This document shows, in pieces, positions 1-7,291 of a stretch of DNA of 15,756 nt. Every line of letters starts with the position of its first letter. The stretch's first letter is position 1. Source of the stretch: H111-94 sp034436045 (GTDB lineage Bacteria > Chloroflexota > Ktedonobacteria > Ktedonobacterales > Ktedonobacteraceae). The position numbers and the translations under genes were made by a program. The stretch lies in the NCBI GenBank assembly GCA_034436045.1, contig DAOTVZ010000062.1:1-15756 (forward strand), read 5' to 3'. Below the pieces are notes generated by a model, which was given only the letters and a program-made list of their open reading frames with translations, had not been told where the DNA came from and made no database searches.

Positions 1-2794
1 TGCCGTATTCGCCCGCGTATTCGCCTCGTTGTAAAATGGCAACCAGCGTTTCGCGTTCGTCCGCCTCGGTCATAGTGAGTTCGAGGCTGCCTTCCAGAAT
101 CAGGTACAGGTCGCGTCCATAGCTGCCCTCGCGGAAGATCGTCTCACCCGCCTGGGCCTCTATTAGGCGTGAAGCTGCGAACAGGTGTAGCAGGTAGTTA
201 TCCGAGATGGCCTGCTGGTCGCTCAGGACAGGATGTTCGCGCAGGTGCCCCAGCAAGGAAGGTACACTCCAGCCAGGGGGCAGAAGTTGCTCGATGCGCC
301 GCATATCGGGCCGGTCATCCCAGGAGACGCCGAGGCGCTGCTTGAGCGAGAGCATCAACAGGTCACGATGATTATCGACCGGACAGACCGGCACGCAGGA
401 ACCGCACATGATGCATTCGTAGGTGAAACGTGCCACGTGTGGGGCGACCTGTTTCGTAATGGTGGCGCTATTGAGATCGGCAATACTGACCATTGACGAC
501 ATAGGGATAGGGCAGGCACTCATGCAGCGATCACAGCCAATGCACATATCGATCTCGAAACGCACCCGTTCTGGACTGAGTGCCTTCGTTTCAGTACGAT
601 GTGCGAGGCCAACGGTTACATTGCGTTGTGCGGGTGCTGTTAGCGTTGTTGGAAGTGGACCTGAATGGACGCTGGGTTGTGGCCCAGAGAGAGGCGAGAG
701 CGGCTGTGATATTGCCTGCTTATGAGAGAAATACACGAGCAGATTGCCGATGACAATGCGGTCGCCGTGTGTCAAATGGTAAGCATTGCTGATTTTCACG
801 CGATTGACGAAAACGCCGTTACTACTGTTAAGATCACGAATATAGAACCCGTCCGGCGCGCTGAAGATTTCCGCATGGCGGCGTGAGCAGGCCACGTCAT
901 CAACAGGCAAATCGTTCGTTTTGTCGCGCCCGATAGTGATGCGTTTCCCGTTTTGTAGCAGGAAGATCGTCGGCTGTGCGTTTTGTGCTATCAGTACCAG
1001 GGTTGGCTCGCTTCCAAGTATGTTGAGAATATCGGCTGGAATCGCGCGCATCGTGTTGGATTGTAGAAGCGAATCGCGCACATGCAGGAAGACGGTGCTG
1101 GATGGCGAAAGCTCTTCTAGTGTTGCTGATGGGGAGCTAACCGAACGGAGCTGGAAGCGGAAGAGCAGGTCGCCGAAGCGCACGCGATCATCGTGGCGCA
1201 GTGTGTAGCTCTCGGTGCTATTCAACTTATGTCCATTAACATAGGTACCATAAGAGCTACCGACATCGCGCAACAGGTAATGTCCCTGCTGGTAGCGGAT
1301 TTCGGCGTGCCGACGCGACACGGTTGGATGCTCAAGTTGCAGTGTCATTCCTTCCTGCCGACCGATAGTGAGCGGTTGCGTCATCAGTGTGCTAAGCGGT
1401 ACCTCGTTGAGTGAGATGGAAAGTTGTGGATGCGGTATCGGCACAAGAAATGCCTGATATGTCGTGCTATCTGGCATTGTGCGCAGTGAAGGAATGTGGC
1501 CGCTAGAGCGTTGCATGCCTTGTGGAATGGCAACTGCTGCTGGTACGTGTTGCTCATCAAGCCACCGATCAAGCTGAAAGTCGTCCCGAAAGATACGAGC
1601 GGCGACGGGCATAAGATTTACACGATGATCGATGGCGCGTTTAAGTGCCATTGCCTCTCGCCTGTCGCCGAGCAATAGCGCACCGACCGCAATGCCGTTA
1701 TGCAGGAGTAACTTGCGATAGTTACGTGGCTGCGGCTCCGCAATAAAGGCTTGCAAGCGGGCATCTTCAAAGACGGGGGTGCTGATGCCCAGTGAGACGA
1801 AATCCAGGCCGTAGAGAAAGGTCGCATTATAGAATATTCCGCGCTCAGGCAGCGTTTCAGCGTGCAGCATGCTATAGGCAGCGGTGCGTGCCTGCTGAAT
1901 GGCGGGATACCATTGTCCCAGCACGCGCGTCTTGCCGCTAAAGGGGTCAGATGTTTCGATGACATCTCCGGCAGCAAAGATATCAGGAGCGCTGGTGCGC
2001 ATGTGAGCGTCAACCTGTACGCCGCGCCCACAGGCGATACCACTGGCCTTGATGAAGTCAATTACGGGGTCGATGCCAATGGCGATCAGGACGACTTCGC
2101 AGGGGATGTGGTTGCCGCGCGTGGTCACTACTTCTTTCACCTGACCGTTTTGCCCGATGATCTCAGCAATCTCTTCTTCCAGGCGGACATCGATGCCATC
2201 ACGCATCTCCTCTTGCAGCACCATATCAGAGGCTGTGGTATCCAGCACTTCTGACCAGAGGGTGCGATTGCGCAGCAGGTGCGTGACCTCATAACCGCTA
2301 TGGCGCAGTGTCTCGGCGCTCTCCAGCGCCAGCGTTCCGCTTCCGACGACAACGATGCGCTCTGCGTGTTCCAGTCGCCGTAATATCTGTTGATAGTCTG
2401 CAATAGTACGGAGTGTGGAAACACCCGCCAGGTCAAGGCCGGGGCAAGCAAGGGTTCTGGCGCGCGCGCCATTTGCCAGCAGCAATTTATGATAGCCCAA
2501 CTGTTGTCCATTATGCAGGCGTATCATGTGACGGTCTGGCTGAATATCTATCACACGGCCCGGCACAAAGCGCACGCGCTGTTCCTGATAAAAGGTAGTC
2601 GGACGTGCCCATAGTTTTTCTTCCGGTAGCCGACCCCCCAGGTAATCTTTTAATGCAGGCCGGTAATAAGCTGGAAAAGGATCATCTGCTACGATAGTAA
2701 TAGAACAGGCAGAGTCCTCTTGCCGCAGTGTCTCTGCGGCAGTAATGCCTGCAATGCCATTGCCGATAATAAGATAGGATCGCTGTTTGCTCAC
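1..2794 (-). CDS. FAD/NAD(P)H oxidoreductase - FHA - FHA - 2x[4Fe-4S] ferredoxin - cNMP-binding fusion protein (3' end outside window)
   Basis: The frame is open from a GTG at 2792-2794 to the window edge (931 codons). The start is fixed by GAGGAAGAGA immediately upstream. Residues 7-310 form a two-dinucleotide flavoprotein fold of the NirB/rubredoxin-reductase type: FAD site GNGIAG at 11-16, nucleotide site GSGTLALESA at 151-160 and the second FAD motif FAAGD at 273-277. The third glycine of the nucleotide site is Ala156, which in some relatives goes with NADPH. FHA domain 1 (about 474-524) has GR at 478-479 and SRRH at 493-496. FHA domain 2 (about 618-668) has GR, SRRH at 637-640 and SSNG at 657-660. 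Two CxxCxxCxxxCP clusters follow (C751/754/757/761 and C794/797/800/804). The tail from about 868 resembles a cyclic-nucleotide-binding domain (FREG, GEYAGE) and is cut before its key arginine. A soluble cytoplasmic electron-transfer or redox-signalling protein is inferred; electron partner and ligand are unknown. It is divergent from the pseudokinase-Rieske gene. Confidence 0.9.
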   Translation of the reverse strand, partial: MSKQRSYLIIGNGIAGITAAETLRQEDSACSITIVADDPFPAYYRPALKDYLGGRLPEEKLWARPTTFYQEQRVRFVPGRVIDIQPDRHMIRLHNGQQLGYHKLLLANGARARTLACPGLDLAGVSTLRTIADYQQILRRLEHAERIVVVGSGTLALESAETLRHSGYEVTHLLRNRTLWSEVLDTTASDMVLQEEMRDGIDVRLEEEIAEIIGQNGQVKEVVTTRGNHIPCEVVLIAIGIDPVIDFIKASGIACGRGVQVDAHMRTSAPDIFAAGDVIETSDPFSGKTRVLGQWYPAIQQARTAAYSMLHAETLPERGIFYNATFLYGLDFVSLGISTPVFEDARLQAFIAEPQPRNYRKLLLHNGIAVGALLLGDRREAMALKRAIDHRVNLMPVAARIFRDDFQLDRWLDEQHVPAAVAIPQGMQRSSGHIPSLRTMPDSTTYQAFLVPIPHPQLSISLNEVPLSTLMTQPLTIGRQEGMTLQLEHPTVSRRHAEIRYQQGHYLLRDVGSSYGTYVNGHKLNSTESYTLRHDDRVRFGDLLFRFQLRSVSSPSATLEELSPSSTVFLHVRDSLLQSNTMRAIPADILNILGSEPTLVLIAQNAQPTIFLLQNGKRITIGRDKTNDLPVDDVACSRRHAEIFSAPDGFYIRDLNSSNGVFVNRVKISNAYHLTHGDRIVIGNLLVYFSHKQAISQPLSPLSGPQPSVHSGPLPTTLTAPAQRNVTVGLAHRTETKALSPERVRFEIDMCIGCDRCMSACPIPMSSMVSIADLNSATITKQVAPHVARFTYECIMCGSCVPVCPVDNHRDLLMLSLKQRLGVSWDDRPDMRRIEQLLPPGWSVPSLLGHLREHPVLSDQQAISDNYLLHLFAASRLIEAQAGETIFREGSYGRDLYLILEGSLELTMTEADERETLVAILQRGEYAGEYG

Positions 2795-3176
2795 TCTCTT
2801 CCTCGCCGATAAAGTTCAGGTAGCAGGTGTTTATCTACTCTTCCATATTTCATAATAGCGTTTTTCATCCGGCATAAGGAAAATTTGTAGATACTTTTAG
2901 TACTCTTGTACTCTCTCTACGGCCTGCTTTATGTATGCTAGTGTAGCAACGTGAAATTTATATGAAGCATAGGCCAGATATCCTATGGGGGGGAACCCGA
3001 TGGTAAAGATAGAAACAACTTGCATTACCTACAAGTCCTATCTGAAACGACTGAAATTGACGAGATTGGTCGGGCTGTGTACACTTTGCATGGAAATAAA
3101 TCAAATGTGACATGGCTCTCAACAAATATTAAAAAGAGATTAAAATTGAGAGCGCATAGAGCCGGGGGGATTCAGT
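2795..3176. other. Divergent intergenic region between flavoprotein and pseudokinase genes
   Basis: This 382-bp AT-rich stretch separates two divergent genes and must hold both promoters. A plus-strand promoter candidate lies at 3057-3085 (separate entry). For the minus-strand gene the best -10-like hexamer is TATTAT (plus coordinates 2852-2857) without a convincing -35, so I do not call it. A run of seven G at about 2987-2993 precedes a 36-residue ORF (3000-3110), which I regard as chance. No RNA gene or repeat family is visible. Confidence 0.6.
3057..3085 (+). promoter_or_regulatory. Candidate sigma70-type promoter of the pseudokinase-Rieske gene
   Basis: TTGACG (3057-3062) and TACACT (3080-3085) are separated by exactly 17 bp, matching the -35/-10 consensus at 5 and 4 of 6 positions. 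Transcription would begin near 3092, leaving a leader of about 85 nt. Assigned from sequence match only. Confidence 0.4.
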
Positions 3177-5168
3177 ATGCAGATAGTACAAACCGACCTG
3201 CCAGGAATGGTGTTGGGGGAATACCGCGTTGAACGTTTGCTAGGAAGCGGTAAGTTGACCGCTGTGTATATAGGGACGCATGTAGCGCAGGGACAGCAGG
3301 TAATGATTACCGTCTTTCTTTTGCCTGCCGAGTTCTCGCCCCAGGCACGCGAACGCTTCAAAGCGCGTTTTCTTAACGAGGGGGCAATCTTAGCAAGCCT
3401 GCATCATCCGCATATTCTTCCTATTTACGCGACCGGGGAGCAGCATGGCTATCCGTATCTGGTAACGCCCTTTGTGAAAGAAAATTCCCTTGCCAGCATT
3501 ATGAATACCTATCCACGTTTTCAGGCTGAGCGGGTGCTTGTTTTAATAAAGCAGATTGCGGATGCCCTGGATTATGCGCACGGTCGGGGTGTGTTTCATG
3601 GCGCGTTAATCCCTTCATCGATTCTACTAAGTGAGAAACAGGGCGTGCATATCGCCGGTTTTGGCTTTACCCATCTGCTAACAATGCAAGGGATTGAGCA
3701 AAATCAGCAGCCTTATGCTCATCTACTGAACGTGGTAGGCGCACTGTTATGCCCTCCGGTCTATATGGCTCCTGAATGGTTGCGAGGAGCGGCTATCGAT
3801 GCTCGCACCGATGTGTATGCTTTGGGCGTCATGCTCTTCCAGCTTTTAACCGGTACCTTGCCGTTTCCAGAGGTGCAGTCGATAGAAAGTGCGTTACGCA
3901 ATATCGGTCAGCCGGTGCCTTCGGCCTATGCCATCTGCCCCGATATTCCTGCCGGACTGGATTTGATTATCCAACAGGCGCTGGAAGCTGATCCCGCACG
4001 GCGCTTTCAATCAGCAGGCAGTCTGGCCCAGGCTTTTGAACGGGCTATGCTCTTGCTCCAGAAGGCCACTGCTGTTGCTTCGGCCACAGACAAACAAAGG
4101 GCTACGGATACACAGGTAACGTTGCCACCGACGGTCAACTGGTTTGATGAAGAGACGCTATCGGTAGCGGGTGATTTCAATACTACGCGCACGCTCACAG
4201 GCCGTCAGCGCGTGGTAACAGGTGGCTTAAAGAAGAAGGATGGTGATTGGCAACTCAGACCGCCGGTTGCGACCGGCAAGATGCCGACGGTTCAGTCCGG
4301 GCCGGAACAAGGTTTGGCGGAGCAAGCGACCGGTGAACTGCCGCCAATCAGTGATGATGCTACGGCTTCTGTAGACCCCTTTGTCTGGTGGTCAACCGTC
4401 TCGCTCAGCCAGGGTGAGGGGCAGGTGCCGGGGACATTCCAGGCTCGTACCACCATGCTCAGGGCCACCTCGGCTTTACGTAAGCCGCGCAAACCTACGC
4501 AGGCCGAGCGCAGACGCACACTGGCGATTCTGGCCGGAAGCGGTGTTGCGGCGGTGGGCATTCTCGGCCTCGGCGGTCTGGGTCTGGCCCATTTCATCGA
4601 GTCCCACATGCATCAGCCGACGGCTACCACACTCTCCCCTTCTACTACGGCGACCACCACGAAGCCGACGGCCCAGCCCTCGCCCACTACACAGCCTTCG
4701 CCAACAAAAGGGCCATCGGCTAAACCAACCAAGCAACCGTCGCCAACGGCGCAACCTGCTACTCAACCGACGCAGCAGCCCACAGCACAACCAACGGGTC
4801 AGCCTACAAACCAGCCGACACCGACACCACAGCCGCCGACACCGACACCAACGCCGTCGCATACCGGCACTGTCATCGGTTATACCAGCATGGGAACGAA
4901 TAGCTCAAAAAACTTTAATGATCCTAATAATGGAGCCAGTGGCATTCTGATTCATCTGCCCAATGGCAATTTTGTTGCGTATAATCGTGCCTGTACACAT
5001 GCAGGTGTACTTGTGTATTACAATACCGGAAACCAGAAGCTGGTGTGCCCTGCGCATGGTGCCATCTTTGACCCTGCTAACAATGGTCAGGTATTGCAAG
5101 GGCCAACTTCAAGACCCTTGCCGAGCATTCAAATTACGGTCAATAGCGACGGCACAATCACTGTCTGA
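3177..5168 (+). CDS. Membrane-anchored Ser/Thr pseudokinase with C-terminal extracytoplasmic Rieske [2Fe-2S] domain
   Basis: 663 residues; the ATG follows a GGGGGG purine run. Residues 16-290 have the PknB-type kinase fold: glycine-rich loop GSGKLTAVY at 23-31, C-helix Glu68, MAPE at 197-200, DVYALG at 212-217 and the DPARRF segment at 272-277. All three catalytic positions are changed. The VAIK lysine is Thr45 (MIT), HRD is HGA (141-143) with the following lysine replaced by Ile145, and DFG is GFG (161-163). Phosphotransfer is therefore unlikely. About 155 residues of polar linker follow, then one hydrophobic helix (about 448-472) preceded by RRR, then a Pro/Thr/Gln-rich stalk (about 480-562). 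The end is a Rieske domain with ligand motifs CTH (606-608) and CPAH (624-627). The positive-inside rule puts the kinase fold in the cytoplasm and the Rieske centre outside. Sensing, scaffolding or electron transfer is inferred; the partner may be the divergent FHA-flavoprotein. Confidence 0.9.
   Translation: MQIVQTDLPGMVLGEYRVERLLGSGKLTAVYIGTHVAQGQQVMITVFLLPAEFSPQARERFKARFLNEGAILASLHHPHILPIYATGEQHGYPYLVTPFVKENSLASIMNTYPRFQAERVLVLIKQIADALDYAHGRGVFHGALIPSSILLSEKQGVHIAGFGFTHLLTMQGIEQNQQPYAHLLNVVGALLCPPVYMAPEWLRGAAIDARTDVYALGVMLFQLLTGTLPFPEVQSIESALRNIGQPVPSAYAICPDIPAGLDLIIQQALEADPARRFQSAGSLAQAFERAMLLLQKATAVASATDKQRATDTQVTLPPTVNWFDEETLSVAGDFNTTRTLTGRQRVVTGGLKKKDGDWQLRPPVATGKMPTVQSGPEQGLAEQATGELPPISDDATASVDPFVWWSTVSLSQGEGQVPGTFQARTTMLRATSALRKPRKPTQAERRRTLAILAGSGVAAVGILGLGGLGLAHFIESHMHQPTATTLSPSTTATTTKPTAQPSPTTQPSPTKGPSAKPTKQPSPTAQPATQPTQQPTAQPTGQPTNQPTPTPQPPTPTPTPSHTGTVIGYTSMGTNSSKNFNDPNNGASGILIHLPNGNFVAYNRACTHAGVLVYYNTGNQKLVCPAHGAIFDPANNGQVLQGPTSRPLPSIQITVNSDGTITV
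4612..4863 (+). repeat. Low-complexity Pro/Thr/Gln/Ser stalk-coding region
   Basis: About 84 codons encode irregular short repeats such as QPT, PSPT and PTPT between the membrane helix and the Rieske domain. It behaves as an extracytoplasmic spacer. The arginine-rich ORF on the opposite strand here is only a shadow of this bias. Confidence 0.75.
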
Positions 5169-5175
5169 GACGATA

Positions 5176-5204
5176 TTGTAGAGCTACCAGAGGCGTGGTA
5201 CAAT
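5176..5204 (+). promoter_or_regulatory. Candidate promoter of the lipid kinase gene
   Basis: TTGTAG (5176-5181) and TACAAT (5199-5204) are spaced by 17 bp directly after the pseudokinase stop codon. The -10 matches 5 of 6 consensus positions; the -35 matches only TTG. It would give a leader of about 30 nt and allow the lipid kinase to be transcribed apart from the gene upstream. Confidence 0.35.
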
Positions 5205-5239
5205 CAAGCGCAAAATACGTTCCACGAAGGAGCGCGGCG

Positions 5240-6157
5240 ATGGAGATGGTGGAGTCATTGGGTCGGCCTCTGGTTCTTTTCAATCCGGTGGCGAATAGAG
5301 GTCATGTACGGCGTTATCGTGATGCGCTGCGTCAGCGTGTCGAAGCCGAGCAGGGAGAGTATATCGAAACGACACGGCAGGGTGAGGCGCGAGAACGCTG
5401 CTTGCAAGCTGCCCGTGAGGGGCGTCCGGTCGTGGTCATCGGCGGTGATGGCACGGTGCATGAGGCGGTGAATGGCCTGCTCGCCAGTGATCGGCGTGTC
5501 CCACTGGGCATTGTCGGTGCTGGCTCTGGCAACGATTTTGCCTGGAATACGCTCAAGCTTCCCCGTGATCCTCTGGATGCGTTAGAGCATGCGTTGCATG
5601 GGCGTCTGCTCTCTGTCGATGCGGGGATCGTCAATGAATGTTATTTTGCCAATGCCTTTAGCGTCGGCCTGGATGCGGACATCGCCGCAGCGGTTGGTAG
5701 CTTGAAAAAACTTCCTCTGATGAGCGGTGAGCGACTCTATTATACCGCAGCCTTGCGTCAGTTGTTGTTCGGCTATCAGCGGTGTCCCTGGCTGACCTGT
5801 GAGCTAGATGGCATCAATCCGCGACCGGAAAAAGATGAGTCGCGCTATGTCTTGATGGCAGTATCCAACGGGCCAACGTATGGGGCGGGCTTTCGCATCA
5901 ATCCCAATGCTGAGCCTTCCGATGGCTTGCTCGATATTTGCCTGATCGACTATACTCCACTGCTCCATGCTTTGCAATTGTTACCGCGTGTGCAGCGCGG
6001 CGAACATACAAATCTGCCGATAGTTCACTTCTACCGCGCTCGTACTGTGACGATTGAAAGCCGACAGCCTTTGTCGGTGCAAATAGATGGCGAACCTAGC
6101 CGGGCGAGTCGTTTTGAGGCGCGCGTTCTCCCCGCCGCGCTGCTGTTGCGCGTGTAA
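5240..6157 (+). CDS. YegS/DgkB-family diacylglycerol or sphingoid lipid kinase
   Basis: 305 residues from the ATG at 5240, chosen because AAGGAG (5227-5232) lies seven bases upstream; an in-frame start at 5195 would add 15 unconserved residues. Family motifs are in order: FNPVANRG at 14-21, the nucleotide-binding GGDGTVHE at 68-75, GSGNDFA at 95-101, the segment GAGFRINPNAEPSDGLLD at 215-232 and QIDGEP at 281-286. The family phosphorylates diacylglycerol or related lipids with ATP at the inner membrane face, mostly for phospholipid recycling. The exact substrate cannot be read from the sequence. It lies 71 bp downstream of the pseudokinase gene on the same strand, so partial cotranscription is possible, and it ends one base before the convergent endonuclease III gene. 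Confidence 0.9.
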   Translation: MEMVESLGRPLVLFNPVANRGHVRRYRDALRQRVEAEQGEYIETTRQGEARERCLQAAREGRPVVVIGGDGTVHEAVNGLLASDRRVPLGIVGAGSGNDFAWNTLKLPRDPLDALEHALHGRLLSVDAGIVNECYFANAFSVGLDADIAAAVGSLKKLPLMSGERLYYTAALRQLLFGYQRCPWLTCELDGINPRPEKDESRYVLMAVSNGPTYGAGFRINPNAEPSDGLLDICLIDYTPLLHALQLLPRVQRGEHTNLPIVHFYRARTVTIESRQPLSVQIDGEPSRASRFEARVLPAALLLRV

Positions 6158-6158
6158 G

Positions 6159-6833
6159 CTATTTTATGCTAAAGGCAGATGGGCAGAGGTGCGCAAGTGT
6201 ACATTGCTCGCACAGCGGTTTACGCGCATGGCAGATGGCGCGCCCATGAAAAATCAGCAGGTGTGAAAGGTCTAACCAGTCCTGTTGTGGGATGATGCGC
6301 ATCAGGTCCTGCTCAACTTTTACCGGATCCTCGTTTGTTGTCCAGCCCAGGCGGCGCGCGAGGCGTCCGACATGGGTATCGACTACAAAGCCCTCAACGA
6401 TGCCGAAGGCATTGCCCAGTACCACATTGGCCGTTTTGCGCGCCACACCGGGCAAGCTAAGTAGCCCTTCCATCGTGCGTGGCACCTCGCCGCCAAAATT
6501 CTGGAGAATGCTCTGGCAGGCGGCGCGAATATTCTTTGCTTTATTGCGATAAAAGCCCGTCGAACGAATATCCTGCTCTAGCTCTTCCTGGCTGACTTTC
6601 ACGTAGTCTTCCGCCGTGCGATATTTCTGAAACAATTTTTCTGTTACTGCATTAACGCGCTCGTCAGTACACTGCGCGGAAAGCTGGGTAGCAATCAGCA
6701 ACTCCAGCGGGTTGGAAAAATTAAGTGAGCAGGCGGCATCTGGATAGAGACGCCGCAGTTCGGTGATGATGGCCGAGACCTGTTCCGGTGAACCAGGGGT
6801 CGGGCCGGTATAGGTTGGTGATGTCTGAGCCAT
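6159..6833 (-). CDS. nth: Endonuclease III (base-excision repair DNA glycosylase/AP lyase)
   Basis: 224 residues, close to the usual length. The helix-hairpin-helix LPGVARKTA (127-135) contains the catalytic lysine at 133, and the catalytic aspartate is Asp152 in VDTHVGRLA. The C-terminal [4Fe-4S] loop has the classical C-x6-C-x2-C-x5-C spacing (C201, C208, C211, C217). The enzyme removes oxidised pyrimidines and cleaves abasic sites. It sits 44 bp after the small Rho_N-like gene and is probably the last gene of the parA transcript, because no promoter is obvious in that gap. The ATG lacks a strong Shine-Dalgarno site, consistent with translation within an operon. Its stop is one base from the stop of the convergent lipid kinase gene. 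Confidence 0.96.
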   Translation of the reverse strand: MAQTSPTYTGPTPGSPEQVSAIITELRRLYPDAACSLNFSNPLELLIATQLSAQCTDERVNAVTEKLFQKYRTAEDYVKVSQEELEQDIRSTGFYRNKAKNIRAACQSILQNFGGEVPRTMEGLLSLPGVARKTANVVLGNAFGIVEGFVVDTHVGRLARRLGWTTNEDPVKVEQDLMRIIPQQDWLDLSHLLIFHGRAICHARKPLCEQCTLAHLCPSAFSIK

Positions 6834-6877
6834 AAGCTATTGAGTGATCCTCGCTAGTCGAACAGATTTGGTGACGT

Positions 6878-7264
6878 TTAGATATATTGTATCTGATATT
6901 GTTCGCTATGGCCCTGTCCGCTCTGGCGCGCGAGAATTTTGTCGATCAAGTCGTCCTTTTTGACTCTTGAGGGGTAAAGGACATTGAGTTCTCTGGCTAT
7001 CATTTTCAAGGTCTCCGTGTTTTTCTTCTTCAATTCGGCCTGCGTATAGACCTTATATTGTTTCTGCGGCTCCATCGACGTGTCTGGCCGATCAGTGTGA
7101 AGTATAGTTGTATCCTGGGGAGTGGGTTGGGTCAACTGCTGCTGAAGCTCAGCCCAGGTAACATCAGGCATGCGGCGCAGCAGCAATACGATGTTGGCGA
7201 GCAGGTCGGCCAGTTCATGCGGCTTCATCTGTTCTAGCTGCTCGATGGTAAGGCGTGGATTCAT
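6878..7264 (-). CDS. Small protein with C-terminal Rho_N/SAP-like domain, partner gene of ParA
   Basis: 128 residues from the ATG at 7264, which has GAGGAAGAG four bases upstream; a TTG at 7285 in the same frame would place that ribosome-binding site inside the coding region. Residues 5-45 form two predicted helices with no recognised family. Residues 46-70 are a polar linker. Residues 74-113 match the helix-extended-helix pattern of Rho N-terminal/SAP domains (TQAELKKKNTETLKMIAREL, then KKDDLIDKIL), which usually bind nucleic acid. The gene starts 27 bp after the parA stop, so the two are very likely cotranscribed. By position it could be the DNA-binding adaptor of this ParA in place of a ParB, which is inference. 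No catalytic motif is visible. Confidence 0.75.
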   Translation of the reverse strand: MNPRLTIEQLEQMKPHELADLLANIVLLLRRMPDVTWAELQQQLTQPTPQDTTILHTDRPDTSMEPQKQYKVYTQAELKKKNTETLKMIARELNVLYPSRVKKDDLIDKILARQSGQGHSEQYQIQYI

Positions 7265-7291
7265 GATACTCTTCCTCTTTCGCAATAATCT

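Noticed and set aside
233..2614. Several plus- and minus-strand ORFs of 60-147 codons in the first 2.8 kb
   Set aside because: They are shadows of one continuous minus-strand frame with recognisable FAD, FHA, ferredoxin and cNMP-binding motifs.
3000..3110. 36-codon plus-strand ORF after a G-rich run, with a CxxC pair
   Set aside because: It overlaps the inferred pseudokinase promoter, has no recognisable composition or homology, and the G-run is not a proper Shine-Dalgarno site; likely chance.
3177..4050. Active PknB-type Ser/Thr kinase
   Set aside because: The lysine and both catalytic aspartates are replaced, so only the fold can be claimed.
4476..4862. Arginine-rich minus-strand ORF and a repeat pattern resembling a repeat array
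   Set aside because: Both arise from the Pro/Thr/Gln codon bias of the stalk. Repeat units are short, irregular and lack spacers, so it is not a CRISPR array.
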